The notes under the pieces are model-generated. The model had not been told where the DNA came from. It searched no databases and worked only from the letters and a program-made list of their open reading frames with translations. A DNA stretch of 64,000 nucleotides from Cyanobacteria bacterium CYA (GTDB taxonomy: Bacteria; Planctomycetota; Phycisphaerae; Phycisphaerales; UBA1924): the NCBI GenBank assembly GCA_008363215.1, contig RHKP01000013.1, forward strand, positions 29,959 through 93,958, given 5' to 3'. A program made the position numbers and the translations under genes. This document shows positions 38,245 to 47,808 of the stretch, piece by piece (positions within the stretch are counted from its first letter, which is position 1; every line of letters starts with the position of its first letter).

Positions 38245-38284
38245 AGACGCCGGGGCAGTACTCGACTTCGGGCGTCTCTTGGGG
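38245..38284 (+). repeat. Dispersed hairpin repeat, plus arm of an inverted pair
   Basis: This degenerate copy reads AGACGCCGGGGCAGTACTCG, ACTTCGGGCGTCTCTTGGGG. It follows the stop of the GDxY-repeat gene and faces the minus-strand copy at 38321-38364. Confidence 0.5.
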
Positions 38285-38320
38285 TCGACTCGTCCAAGAC
38301 TTCGGACGCACACGGCCTTA

Positions 38321-38364
38321 TGACCCGAACCACTGCTCGAAGGCTCGCACACGTCCGGCGTGTG
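38321..38364 (-). repeat. Dispersed hairpin repeat, minus arm of an inverted pair
   Basis: On the minus strand it reads ACGCCGGACGTGTGCGAG, the loop CCTTCGA, then GCAGTGGTTCGGGTCA. The head and loop fit the family; the stem is partly degenerate. It lies between two convergent genes. Confidence 0.55.
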
Positions 38365-38392
38365 CGCGGGCTCCTTCCACGCGGATCTGATG

Positions 38393-39237
<845 letters not shown>

Positions 39238-39241
<4 letters not shown>

Positions 39242-40788
39242 TCGAAACGAAGCGCCTTGACCGGATCCATCCGTGCCGCACGCGTGGCCGGGATCGCCGC
39301 TCCGATCAGGCATGTCAGCACGCCGGCCGCGAAGACAAAGCCCGCGTGCAGCCAGTTCATGTCGTTGGGCACCTCGATGAAGTAGTACACCGTCGGATCC
39401 CAGATGACGATGCCCGTCGTCGCGCCGATCCAGTCGTGGATGGGGTTGATGTTGCGCACGATGACATATGCCATCGCCACGCCCAGCACGGAGCCGACCA
39501 CGCCGATCAGCAGCCCGTAGCGCAGCCACAGCCACGCGATGCCCAGTTGCCCCGCCCCAAGCGCCCGCAGAATGCCCACATCCTTTGTCTTCTCGCTCAC
39601 CATACTCCAGAAGATGGAGAGCACCAGAAAGACGTTCGTGAAGCACACGATGCCGAAGATGAAAAGTACCAGCCCGGTTTCCTTCTCCACCGCCGAGATC
39701 AACGTCGCGTTCTTCTCCTGCCACGTGCGGATGACGATGGAGAACTCGCTGGGCACCTGGTCGCGGTGGGCTGACGCGAACAGCCCATAGACGCGAGAAC
39801 ACACGGCGCGCAGCGCCCATGAGTCCACGCCGTCGCTTGCCCTCACCAGCACGCTGGTCACACGGGCCGGCTCGACGCCCACCACGCGCGGCAGCGCCGG
39901 CACCTCCTCGCCGGTTTCCGGGTCGATCGTCGTGTCGAACGGGTTGCCCGGCTCGGTCTTCTGCGCTTCGTCCATGTTCAGCATGGTCTGCAGCGCGTCC
40001 AGCCGCGCCAGCACGATCTGCGAGTCGGCGTCGTAAATGCCCGACTGAAACTCGTTGGCCACCGGAAAGCGCCGCGTCACCGCGTCGGCGAACCGACCGT
40101 TGGAGTCGATCGCCAGCAGCGTGAGCGTCAGACTCCCGTTCCGCGGCATGAAGATGTTCTTGACGTCGATCTGCCCGTCGGCCGTGGGCCTCATCGATGT
40201 CATCGGGGTGTACACGCCCGACGGCTGCCGCTGGTTGAGCCCGGTCAGTTCGATGCCCGGCACCACCGCCGGCTCAGGTCCGGTGCCGTCGTCTCGCGAG
40301 AGCGTCAGCCCGTTGTGATAGACCTGTTCGAGGAACGCCGGGTCTGTGTGCTCGGGCAGCCGCAGATCCTTGCGATTGCGGTCCTTGGGGGTCGGCTTGT
40401 CCAGCGGCTTCCAGAACAGCGTGCCGGCGTACCCCGTCACCCGATCAAAACTCGCTCCGTCCACTCCGCGGATCGACACCGCCTGCAACTGGTCGTCCGG
40501 CAGGCGGATCATCCCGAAAGTCTCGATGATCGGCGTCGCGGCTGCCACTTCCGGCTCCCGCTCCAGTCGCGCGATCAGATCGTCGTAATGCGCGAAGCCG
40601 GCGTTGGGCCAGGTGATCGCCACATCGCCGATAAGTGTGCGCCCGGACTCCATGAGCGTCTTGAGAAACCCTCCCATGACCGACCAGGTCACCAGGATCG
40701 TTCCCGTCGACAGCATCACGGCCACCAGCGAGAGCAACGGCATGATCTTGCTGGTCAGGTAGCGACGGTTGAGGAGCGACTGATACAA
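39238..40788 (-). CDS. ABC transporter permease (LolC/LolE/FtsX family)
   Basis: A 516-residue permease. It has one N-terminal membrane helix (MPLLSLVAVMLSTGTILVTW), a large periplasmic MacB-type domain (residues ~45-370) and three C-terminal helices (from FIFGIVCFTNVFLVLSIFW to GAAIPATRAARMDPVKALRFE). The final RMDPVKALR is the classic FtsX/LolE coupling end. It should form a complex with the ATPase encoded next to it, moving lipoproteins or other envelope substrates. No LolA or LolB gene is nearby, so the substrate is uncertain. Confidence 0.87.
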
Positions 40789-40813
40789 GAGGCCTCCGTG
40801 CCTGGGCCGAACT

Positions 40814-41791
40814 CTAGCGGGGGTGGATCGCGCTCAGACACAGTATCTCGAACGCCACGTGCGCCGCCAGCAGCGCCGTGTTCTGCGCCACGTCGCGATC
40901 GGGCAGCACCTCGACGACGTCGCCCCCGGCCACGCGCACCCCCGCCAGCGACCGCACGATCGCTAGTGCCTCGGTTGAACTGAACCCGCCGACGCTGGGC
41001 GTGCCCGTGCCGGGCGCAAAGGCCGGGTCGATCACGTCGACGTCAAACGTCACGTATGCCGGCTCGTCGTCGAGCAGACGCACAAATCCCGACAGCGTGC
41101 CGGGGCCCGCATCGGCCCATTCCTCGCGCGTCACGATCGTCACTCCGTGCTCGCGAGCAAAATCCAGGTCGCCGGCTGTGTTGAGCGGACCCTTGATCCC
41201 GATCGAGATCATCCGCCGCGGGTTGATGATGCCGCGCTCGATCGCCCGAATGAACGGGCTGGCGTGGCTCCAACGCTCGCCCCACACCGAGTCGACTGTG
41301 TCCAGGTGGCTGTCAAAATGGATGAGCGCCAGCCCGCCCGTCGGCGATCCGCAACGGCGCCACGTCGCCTCGATGTTCGCGTACGCGATTGAGTGGTCGC
41401 CCCCCAGTGCCAGCAGCCGCGTCGTCGAGTCGCCCAGTCCGGCAGCCCACGCCGCCACGTCCTCGATGCACTCGCCCGGATGAAAGGGCTTGACCGGCGC
41501 ATCGCCCGCATCGGCCAGCGACAGCGCCTCGCATACGTCCACACCGTGCGCGATTGAGTACCTCTTGAGATACGCTGACGCGTCGCGGATGGCCCGCGGC
41601 CCGAATCGCGCCCCCGGGCGATACGTCACCCCCGTGTCATAGGGCACGCCGTAGATCGCCCAGTCCACCGGTCGGTTCTCCGGCGTGACATCCTCCAGCC
41701 GCGGATAGCGGGCGAAGGTGGCGATCCCTGCGAAACGGGGGCTGCGGCGCGGATCGGGCAGAACGGTCCGGGGATGCGACATCGCCCACAT
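40814..41791 (-). CDS. Agmatinase/arginase family ureohydrolase
   Basis: The 325-residue enzyme has the dimanganese-binding motifs of ureohydrolases: LALGGDHSIAYANI, IHFDSHLDTVDSVWG (usual form DAHxD) and VTFDVDVIDPAFAPGTGTP with GGDVVEVLPDRD. The N-terminal region (YGVPYDTGVTYRPGARFGPR) is closer to agmatinases and guanidinobutyrase-type enzymes than to arginases. It hydrolyses a guanidino compound to urea and an amine. Two ATGs (41791 and 41782) are possible starts and neither has a strong Shine-Dalgarno sequence. The substrate is inferred. Confidence 0.83.
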   Translation of the reverse strand: MWAMSHPRTVLPDPRRSPRFAGIATFARYPRLEDVTPENRPVDWAIYGVPYDTGVTYRPGARFGPRAIRDASAYLKRYSIAHGVDVCEALSLADAGDAPVKPFHPGECIEDVAAWAAGLGDSTTRLLALGGDHSIAYANIEATWRRCGSPTGGLALIHFDSHLDTVDSVWGERWSHASPFIRAIERGIINPRRMISIGIKGPLNTAGDLDFAREHGVTIVTREEWADAGPGTLSGFVRLLDDEPAYVTFDVDVIDPAFAPGTGTPSVGGFSSTEALAIVRSLAGVRVAGGDVVEVLPDRDVAQNTALLAAHVAFEILCLSAIHPR

Positions 41792-41895
41792 GGTAGCGGG
41801 CGCTCCGCCCTGCCAGGATCCCGCCGGCGCCCGCTGAGACTCTCATAGGCCCGGATCATGATTCGGAGAGCAGGTGACCTCCATCGGGGCGGAGG

Positions 41896-41943
41896 ATGAA
41901 CTTTCGTCCGATGCCGACCACAACGCCGCACCGCCCGGGGTGA
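41896..41943 (+). CDS. Possible 15-residue leader ORF overlapping a terminator hairpin
   Basis: A short ORF (MNFRPMPTTTPHRPG) starts directly after GGCGGAGG and stops with TGA at 41941-41943, inside the loop of a strong terminator hairpin. The arrangement is that of an attenuator leader peptide, but the upstream promoter is not evident and the next gene, pilT, is not an amino-acid biosynthesis gene. The call is tentative. Confidence 0.25.
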   Translation: MNFRPMPTTTPHRPG

Positions 41944-41966
41944 CCTCCGGGCGGTGCGCCTTTTTC
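41928..41966 (+). terminator. Strong rho-independent terminator upstream of pilT
   Basis: An 11-bp perfect stem GCACCGCCCGG / CCGGGCGGTGC with an 8-base loop is followed by GCC and TTTTTC. It faces the plus direction although no annotated plus-strand gene precedes it, so it probably ends a short leader or small RNA. Confidence 0.75.
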
Positions 41967-42058
41967 ACAGCGCCGGAAGTCATTATTGTTGACCTCTTCA
42001 TCGTCTTTGGCGCGATATGATCTGTTGCACGCTCTCCGGTGCGTCAAAGGAGCCGGTC

Positions 42059-43186
42059 ATGATCTCGGGAAACATGAGCATCCAGAAACTCCTCGGCGCC
42101 ATGAAAAAACTTGATGCCTCCGACCTGCACATCAAGGTCGGAATCCCGCCCACCTATCGCATCGGGGGCCGTCTGCGTCCTGTCGAGGCCGAGCCGCTCA
42201 CCGAAGATGAGGCCGATCATCTGCTCGACCCCATCATCGAGTCGGGCAAGTTGGAGCGTTTCGTCAAGACCGGCAACCTGGACTTCGCCTGGCACCTGCC
42301 CGACGGCGATCGCTTTCGCGTCAACGTCTTTCGCTCCGGCGCTCACACTCACGCTGCCATCCGCCGCGTCAAGGCCGAAATCCCTGACTACGCCGCGCTC
42401 CATCTCCCGCCCATCTACGAAAAACTTGTCAGCGAAACCAACGAGGGCCTCATCCTTGTGGTCGGCGTCACCGGCTGCGGCAAGAGTTCCACCCAGGCCG
42501 CCATGGTCAACCAGGTGAATCTCACGCGCAGTGAGCACATCATCACGATCGAAGACCCCGTCGAGTACCGCTTCACGCCCGCCAAGTCCATCATCTCGCA
42601 ACGTGAAATCGGCATCGACGTCGAGAGTTTCCCGATCGCACTGCGCTACGTCGTCCGCCAGGATCCCGACGTAATTTTCATCGGCGAAATGCGCGACCAG
42701 GAAACCGTGCTCGCTGCCATTCAGGCGGCCGAAACCGGGCACCTCGTCTTCGCCACTCTTCACACCGCCGACACCATGCAGGCCTTCGGTCGCATGCTCG
42801 AGTTCTTCCCCGAGAGCGAACGCGGGTTCATCCGCAGTTCCCTGGCCAGCAGCCTTCGCGCCATTCTCGCCCAGCGCCTCCTGCCTGCCGTCCCCGGTTT
42901 TGAGGTCAAAGTCGTTCCTGCCTGCGAGGTGCTCATTTCCAACAGCACCGTCCGCGAGTACATCCGCGACAACCGCGAGGCGGACCTGCCCGCCATCGTC
43001 AACTCCAGCGCCGGCGAAGGCATGTCCAGTTTCACCCAGTCGCTGGCCGACCTGGTCAAGAAGGAGTGGATCGACCTGCTCACCGCGCTGGACTACGCCC
43101 CCAACCGCGAAGCGCTCCAGAGCATGGTCCGCGGCCTGGAAGTCAAGGCTTCTACTCTCGTCGGGCGCATCCGCGGCAAGTCCTGA
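42059..43186 (+). CDS. PilT/VirB11-type twitching motility ATPase
   Basis: The 375-residue hexameric ATPase has Walker A (VVGVTGCGKSST), the Asp box (ITIEDPVEYRFTP), Walker B (DVIFIGEMRDQETV) and the His box (GHLVFATLHTADTMQ). The N-terminal PAS-like domain reads KKLDASDLHIKVGIPP. It retracts type IV pili, or powers a related machine, at the inner membrane. The start at ATG 42059 follows AAAGGAG seven bases upstream. No pilB, pilC or pilin gene is adjacent, so it may be a solitary PilT or PilU. Confidence 0.9.
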   Translation: MISGNMSIQKLLGAMKKLDASDLHIKVGIPPTYRIGGRLRPVEAEPLTEDEADHLLDPIIESGKLERFVKTGNLDFAWHLPDGDRFRVNVFRSGAHTHAAIRRVKAEIPDYAALHLPPIYEKLVSETNEGLILVVGVTGCGKSSTQAAMVNQVNLTRSEHIITIEDPVEYRFTPAKSIISQREIGIDVESFPIALRYVVRQDPDVIFIGEMRDQETVLAAIQAAETGHLVFATLHTADTMQAFGRMLEFFPESERGFIRSSLASSLRAILAQRLLPAVPGFEVKVVPACEVLISNSTVREYIRDNREADLPAIVNSSAGEGMSSFTQSLADLVKKEWIDLLTALDYAPNREALQSMVRGLEVKASTLVGRIRGKS

Positions 43187-43315
43187 TTCCATCTTCACCG
43201 CGCCCTACGAGCCAGGATCGAACGAGCCCGACGCGTCGGCGACGGAGCCGTCGCGCCGCGACGCTTGTGAGTTCCGAAGCGAGCACCGCCCGCGCTGCGC
43301 CGCCCGCACTCTCAC

Positions 43316-45037
43316 TCACCCCGGCCGCACCACGAGCCGCCCCGCCGGCAGGTTTTCCAGCACCGTCGGCTCGCTCAGGCCGGGCCACCAGATCAACACG
43401 TGCTTCGCCTGCGCCGCCGCGCCGAGCCCCGCGATCACCTCGAAGCCCATCTGTTTGCCCGCGTGCCCGCCGATACCGATGAGTTGATGCATCTGCACGA
43501 TGCTCTGGCCCGGTCCTTCCCCGTCCCCATCCACCTCAACCTGCACGACGGCTCCCAGCGCATCACGCGACACCCCGCGCGCCGGATCACCCTCGAGCAG
43601 CAGCACGAGGCTGTTGCCGACGTGCCGCTCGATTGCCTGGTTCAGATACACCTTCAGCGTCGGCGTCCGCCCGGCCTTCTCCGCCTGGCTGTACCTGAAA
43701 AACGTCTGGCCGACGAGCACATCTACGTCTCCGTCGAGATCGATGTCCGCCAGAGAGATCTGCGCCGACCCGTCATTGTCGAGATTCGCCCACGCCGTCA
43801 CGTCGCTCAGCGTGCCGTCCTCCAACTGCCGCCACACGCGCAGACGCTGATCGTCGGGATAGTCCCCGCTCGAAATCAGCACGTCGAGCCGCCCGTCCAG
43901 GTCAAAGTCGGCAAACTGACCGAACAGATCACCCTGGTTCCAGTTGTGCACGCCCGGATCAGCAGGAACGCGATCGAGGTTGTAGCGATCGTCGCGCACG
44001 AACGTGCCGTCGTCGCTGAGCGTCAGCACGCGCGTGCGATCGGAACTCTCGCCTGCCCACGCGTGCGTGATCTCGGTGATGAGCAGGTCGAACTTCCCGT
44101 CGTTGTTGATGTCGCCGATGCTCGCATCAAATGTGTTGCCGTTGGCGCGGAACGGCTTCTCATCACTGCGGTCGAATCGCGGGTCAGTCTTGGCGCGCTC
44201 CTTGAGCCACTCGGGATGTCTGCCATGACGAATCTCGTCGCTGTCAATGTGCAACTCGGGCGCCATGTCACCCCACATCGGTCCGTCGAGGTTTGAGCCG
44301 CGCACTTGCCACAACCGGTTCCACCTTCGCCCATAACTCAGTTCAAGGATCGACGCTGTGTGCACAGGCTGCGTCTGGACGGCATCGAGCCGCAGGATCA
44401 TCGCCCCGTACGTCGGCCGTCCGCCGGCGTCCATCGCCTCATCAAACGCAAACTCATCCTCGGGCAGTGCCTCCCGCACGAACTCCACGGCGCCGCCCTC
44501 GCCGCGCCGTTGAATCAGCAGGTCGTTGGTAAACGCCTCCACGCTCTCTCCGTACTTCGTGTACCAGTTGCCAAGGTACAGGTCGAGCAGCCCGTCGTTG
44601 TTGACATCGCCGACCGCCACGCACGCGGTGGTCTTCGCCGCGGCGGCGGGGATCGCCATCGCCTCGCCGAACGTGCCGTCGCCGTTGCCGGGGCACCAGG
44701 CGGTCGGGAGCACGGGGTCGGTCTTGTCCGTGACGTTCCGCGTGACGATCGCGTCGCGTTTTCCGTCGTTGTCAAGGTCGGCCAGGACGATGCAATCGCC
44801 GTCGTTCACCGCCGGCAGGTTGGGAGATTCGACCTCAATGAACCGCACCGCCTGCCCTCCCTCACCCGGCTGGTTGAGGAACACGCGTGCGCGATCGACC
44901 ACGGCGTCCGGGCGCGCGTCCCCGTTCAGATCCACCAGCACCACGCGCGCGGCCGACAAGCCGCCAAGTCCGAGCGGCTCGGTCGCGTCCACAAACTGAA
45001 TCTGTGCGGGCAACGCCGCAAGAAGGTAAAGCAGCAT
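43316..45037 (-). CDS. FG-GAP/VCBS repeat protein with CRTAC1/UnbV-type tail
   Basis: A 573-residue extracellular-type protein with a short signal (MLLYLLAALPAQ) followed by FVDATEPLGLGG. Several FG-GAP calcium-binding turns occur: DLNGDARPD, DLDNDGKRD, DVNNDGLLD, DINNDGKFD, DFDLDGRLD and DIDLDGDVD. They form a seven-bladed propeller with an integrin-like fold. The C-terminal ~100 residues (VGNSLVLLLEGD..., RDALGAVVQVEVDG, VLIWWPGLSEPTVLENLPAG) are the ASPIC/UnbV module. It probably acts in surface binding or adhesion. Confidence 0.82.
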   Translation of the reverse strand: MLLYLLAALPAQIQFVDATEPLGLGGLSAARVVLVDLNGDARPDAVVDRARVFLNQPGEGGQAVRFIEVESPNLPAVNDGDCIVLADLDNDGKRDAIVTRNVTDKTDPVLPTAWCPGNGDGTFGEAMAIPAAAAKTTACVAVGDVNNDGLLDLYLGNWYTKYGESVEAFTNDLLIQRRGEGGAVEFVREALPEDEFAFDEAMDAGGRPTYGAMILRLDAVQTQPVHTASILELSYGRRWNRLWQVRGSNLDGPMWGDMAPELHIDSDEIRHGRHPEWLKERAKTDPRFDRSDEKPFRANGNTFDASIGDINNDGKFDLLITEITHAWAGESSDRTRVLTLSDDGTFVRDDRYNLDRVPADPGVHNWNQGDLFGQFADFDLDGRLDVLISSGDYPDDQRLRVWRQLEDGTLSDVTAWANLDNDGSAQISLADIDLDGDVDVLVGQTFFRYSQAEKAGRTPTLKVYLNQAIERHVGNSLVLLLEGDPARGVSRDALGAVVQVEVDGDGEGPGQSIVQMHQLIGIGGHAGKQMGFEVIAGLGAAAQAKHVLIWWPGLSEPTVLENLPAGRLVVRPG

Positions 45038-45365
45038 TCACACAGCCTATCGCGCCCGGCAGGCCCGGTTCCCAACCGAAGGCCCCGGACCGGGCTGTCA
45101 GTCGGCCGCATCCATGTTGCGACCCCAAAGCCACCTCCGGGGCAAGGCGACTCTCCGAGCCAGTGCCGATCCCGCCGGGAGCCCTGCCCGCGTGACCGGG
45201 GTGACCCCGGGGTGGTCTCCCCTCACCCCCGTCCTCTCGCGGCCTACCATCGCTCACTCCGGCGGGAGCGCTGGCCATCGAGGCCTTGGTCCGCCGGACC
45301 CGACGCGCACTTCAATGCTCGAGTGGACGCACCGGTTTGGACCAATGGGCATTTGAAGGAAGCGC
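45038..45365. other. Divergent gap between the FG-GAP and RRM genes
   Basis: The 328-bp region is GC-rich and shows no ORF on either strand that looks real. A possible degenerate piece of the dispersed repeat family (CCGCCGGACC...CTCGAGTGGACGCACCGGT) occurs at about 45290-45345. GAAGGA at 45356-45361 serves the RRM start. Confidence 0.35.
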
Positions 45366-45668
45366 ATGAAGCTTTACGTAGGGAATCTGTCGTTTGACAC
45401 CAGCGAGTCCCAGTTGCGCGAGATGTTCGCCGCGCACGGGCAGGTCACCAGCGCCTCGCTGGTCATGGACCGCGAGACCGGCCGCCCCCGCGGCTTCGGC
45501 TTCGTCGAGTTCGCCGACGCCTCCCAGGCCCAGGCCGCGATCACGGCCCTGAACGGGAAGAACGTCAACGGCCGCGACCTGACCGTCAACGAGGCCCGTG
45601 CCCGCGAGAGCCGTCCGAGCGGCGGCTTTGGTGGCGGCGGTAATCGCGGCGGCGGGCGTCGCTGGTAA
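45366..45668 (+). CDS. RRM-type RNA-binding protein
   Basis: A 100-residue single-RRM protein. RNP2 is KLYVGNLSF and RNP1 is GRPRGFGFVEF, both with the expected aromatic residues. The tail is Gly/Arg-rich (GGFGGGGNRGGGRRW). Such glycine-rich RRM proteins are common in cyanobacteria and planctomycetes and act as RNA chaperones, often induced by cold. GAAGGA lies five bases before the ATG. A strong terminator follows, so the gene is monocistronic. Confidence 0.93.
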   Translation: MKLYVGNLSFDTSESQLREMFAAHGQVTSASLVMDRETGRPRGFGFVEFADASQAQAAITALNGKNVNGRDLTVNEARARESRPSGGFGGGGNRGGGRRW

Positions 45669-45692
45669 TCCGGACTCACCCGATGTGAACCC

Positions 45693-45723
45693 GAGCCGAG
45701 ACCCGGTGGTCTCGGCTCTTTCA
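45693..45723 (+). terminator. Rho-independent terminator after the RRM gene
   Basis: The 11-bp perfect stem GAGCCGAGACC / GGTCTCGGCTC with a CGGT loop is followed by TTTCACTTTTTGG. Confidence 0.9.
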
Positions 45724-46118
45724 CTTTTTGGCAGTAGAGGGGAGTCGGGCGGTGGGGAGGAGGAGGCGAAGAGACAAAGAGACGGAGAGACGATGTAGGA
45801 AAGAGGACCGACCGGGAGGGGAGGGCTCGGACGGCTGACGGTCCGGGTGGCATCGGTCTTGTTGACTGCGTCTTCAATCCGGAGTGCCACCCTGCTGTGG
45901 GCGGGCCTGGGGGCCCGGAGGCGGCCGCAGGCGAGGGGGAGGGCTGCAACCATTCGCCTTCCTTGGGCGCGGGTATAGCCAGGTACTCGCCGCCACCCCG
46001 ACCGCGGCGCTGTTCAGTAAACTCCGCGCGGCGAAGCAGTGCGTTGGATCTCACACCAAACCACCGTGGCTTCGGCCGCTCCTCTTGTGCCGATTCGGCT
46101 CAGTACGTGGGCCGAACG

Positions 46119-46159
46119 GGACGCCGGAGTAACGCCGGTTCTCGGGCACCTCTCCGGGC
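46119..46159 (+). repeat. Dispersed hairpin repeat, plus arm of an inverted pair
   Basis: The copy reads GGACGCCGGAGTAACGCCGG, TTCTCGGGCACCTCTCCGGGC. CCGGAG pairs with CTCCGG and an inner GCC/GGC-type stem surrounds TTCTC. Confidence 0.65.
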
Positions 46160-46197
46160 TTGACGCCGAGAGATATTCGATGAAGCAGATTGTTTTC

Positions 46198-46236
46198 GAC
46201 CCGGACCGGTGAGCGAAGACGTTGAGTCCGGCGTCC
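46198..46236 (-). repeat. Dispersed hairpin repeat, minus arm of an inverted pair
   Basis: On the minus strand it reads GGACGCCGGACTCAACGTCT, TCGCTCACCGGTCCGGGTCG. CCGGAC pairs with GTCCGG around the conserved GTCTTCG. It is separated from the plus arm by 38 bp. Confidence 0.65.
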
Positions 46237-46398
46237 GTGGATGTCCGAGTATTCCTGCGTTCGGTTGACATTCAACCAACCGTCACCAATTTGCGCACAT
46301 GCGTGACTCTCCCTTGTGCCGGCCTGGGCCTGTGGTATCGTGCACCGCATGAGTCCGCACAGGCTCGTTGCGCTGAGCCATCTACGAAACGGCGCGGC

Positions 46399-47625
46399 AT
46401 GATCGAGGAATGGATCCAGACTTCGGCCGGCTGGCTGGCACTCGTTGCTCTCCTGCTTATCGTCGGCAGGTGGAGTTTCGCACATTCCCGCGCGACGCTG
46501 CGGCTGTGTCCGGGGCCGGCTCGAGGCTGGCAAGGCTACCTGTATCCGCGGGCCTGGCTGGTCGTGCTTGGCTTCGGGTCGCGTCGCGGGCGCGGGTGTG
46601 GATATGACCTGACCGGGCTCCGTGCGGACGGGGGCGGCTGCATCCGCTGCCCCGAGTGCGGCCGCGTGCTGGACGCAGACCGGCAGGCGCTGCGCACCGA
46701 CATGCGTGCCTGGCCCCGCCGCATCAGTATGGTGCTGCTCCTGCTGGCGTGCGCGACCTGGATCTGGCTCGATGTGCGGCTGGGGCGATGGGTGCATCGG
46801 CTGCCGACGCTGGCGGTCGTGGCGACGCGGGAGGCGATGGGGGAAGACTCGCCCGACACGCTGCGGAACGAATGGTGGTCGCGGCTGCGCAACCAGCGGG
46901 TCGACAGGCTGAGCGCCCGTCTGCTCAGCGGATGGCTCGTCGACGACCTCCGCGGCGACGCCGAGCGGGCCAACGCCATGCGGGCGATGAGTGCGCTGCC
47001 GTTGCTCGGCCCGCGCGCCGTCCCCGCCCTCGAGCGCGCATTGAGCGATCCCGATCGGCAGAAGCGACACTACGCCGCAATGACGTTGCAACGCATGGAG
47101 ACGTACGAGCATCCCTCACGCGCTTTTCTGGCCGTGTGCGTCGAGGCGCTCGAAGACGACCACAACCCGCCTTTCAACCGCGACAGCGCGTGCGACTATC
47201 TCATCCAGCGACTGCCCGTCCACGCCGACCGGCTGCTCGACCCGCTGCTGGCCGAGGCAACCGGTTCGCCCGATCCGCAGCAGCGTCTGATGGCGGCCTG
47301 CATCGCCGGCTGGCGAGCGCGCGCTGATCTGCTGCCTCACGCCGCTCCTGTGCTGATCGACGCACTGCGTGACAACGACATTCCCGGCGACGCGCGCGCG
47401 GCGCTTCCCGCTCTGTTCCGCTTCGGAGACCCCGTGCGACTCTATCTTGAATCATTCGTCAACGACCCCGACCGGCAACTGGCCGACTCGTGCAAACTGA
47501 TTCTCCTCCGCCTCGACGGCGTCGAGGCCGAAGGTGACAACAAGGATCTGATCTGGCGGCTCAACCACGTGACCGGCGGGGCGATTGACCCCACGGGCTG
47601 GGGCGTTCCCGACGATCTCCCGTGA
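46399..47625 (+). CDS. Membrane protein with zinc ribbon and HEAT-like repeats
   Basis: The 408-residue product has a first membrane helix at ~13-32, then a four-cysteine zinc-ribbon-like motif CGYDLTGLRADGGGCIRCPECG with a second helix (RRISMVLLLLACATWIWLDV). The remaining ~260 residues look like short helical repeats of HEAT/armadillo type (MRAMSALPLLGPRAVPALER, MAACIAGWRARADLLPHAAP). It shares its zinc-ribbon type with the protein encoded at 11606-12544. The function is unknown; it may be a membrane-bound scaffold. ATG 46399 was chosen because the upstream part of the frame has no protein-like sequence. Confidence 0.65.
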   Translation: MIEEWIQTSAGWLALVALLLIVGRWSFAHSRATLRLCPGPARGWQGYLYPRAWLVVLGFGSRRGRGCGYDLTGLRADGGGCIRCPECGRVLDADRQALRTDMRAWPRRISMVLLLLACATWIWLDVRLGRWVHRLPTLAVVATREAMGEDSPDTLRNEWWSRLRNQRVDRLSARLLSGWLVDDLRGDAERANAMRAMSALPLLGPRAVPALERALSDPDRQKRHYAAMTLQRMETYEHPSRAFLAVCVEALEDDHNPPFNRDSACDYLIQRLPVHADRLLDPLLAEATGSPDPQQRLMAACIAGWRARADLLPHAAPVLIDALRDNDIPGDARAALPALFRFGDPVRLYLESFVNDPDRQLADSCKLILLRLDGVEAEGDNKDLIWRLNHVTGGAIDPTGWGVPDDLP

Positions 47626-47808
47626 TCGCACACGCGTTTGCGACCCAAGGTTGAATGGATCGACCGCACTCGGCCGAAAAACTACGCCATGCCATCGGGC
47701 CGGTGACGACCGGCGGTCCATTCGGGGGTGGTCCAGCAGGAACACGCTGGCGCGGCCGGAGAACGCGCGGCTACGATTCACCCTTTGACACCACTACTTG
47801 TGCCTGCC

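Larger units (their letters stand above)
45724..46398. other. Long gap holding an inverted repeat pair
   Basis: No convincing ORF on either strand. From about 45740 to 45960 there is purine-rich or low-complexity DNA (GGAGGAGGCGAAGAGACAAAG). The inverted repeat pair at 46119-46159 and 46198-46236 occupies the second half. It is probably the upstream region of the zinc-ribbon gene at 46399. Confidence 0.4.

Noticed and set aside
41990..42020. TTGACC...TATGAT promoter ahead of pilT
   Set aside because: The spacing between the two hexamers is about 21 bp, too long for a standard sigma-70 promoter.
45290..45345. Possible ninth copy of the hairpin repeat
   Set aside because: Only the head and part of the right arm match; the loop and stem do not fit well enough.
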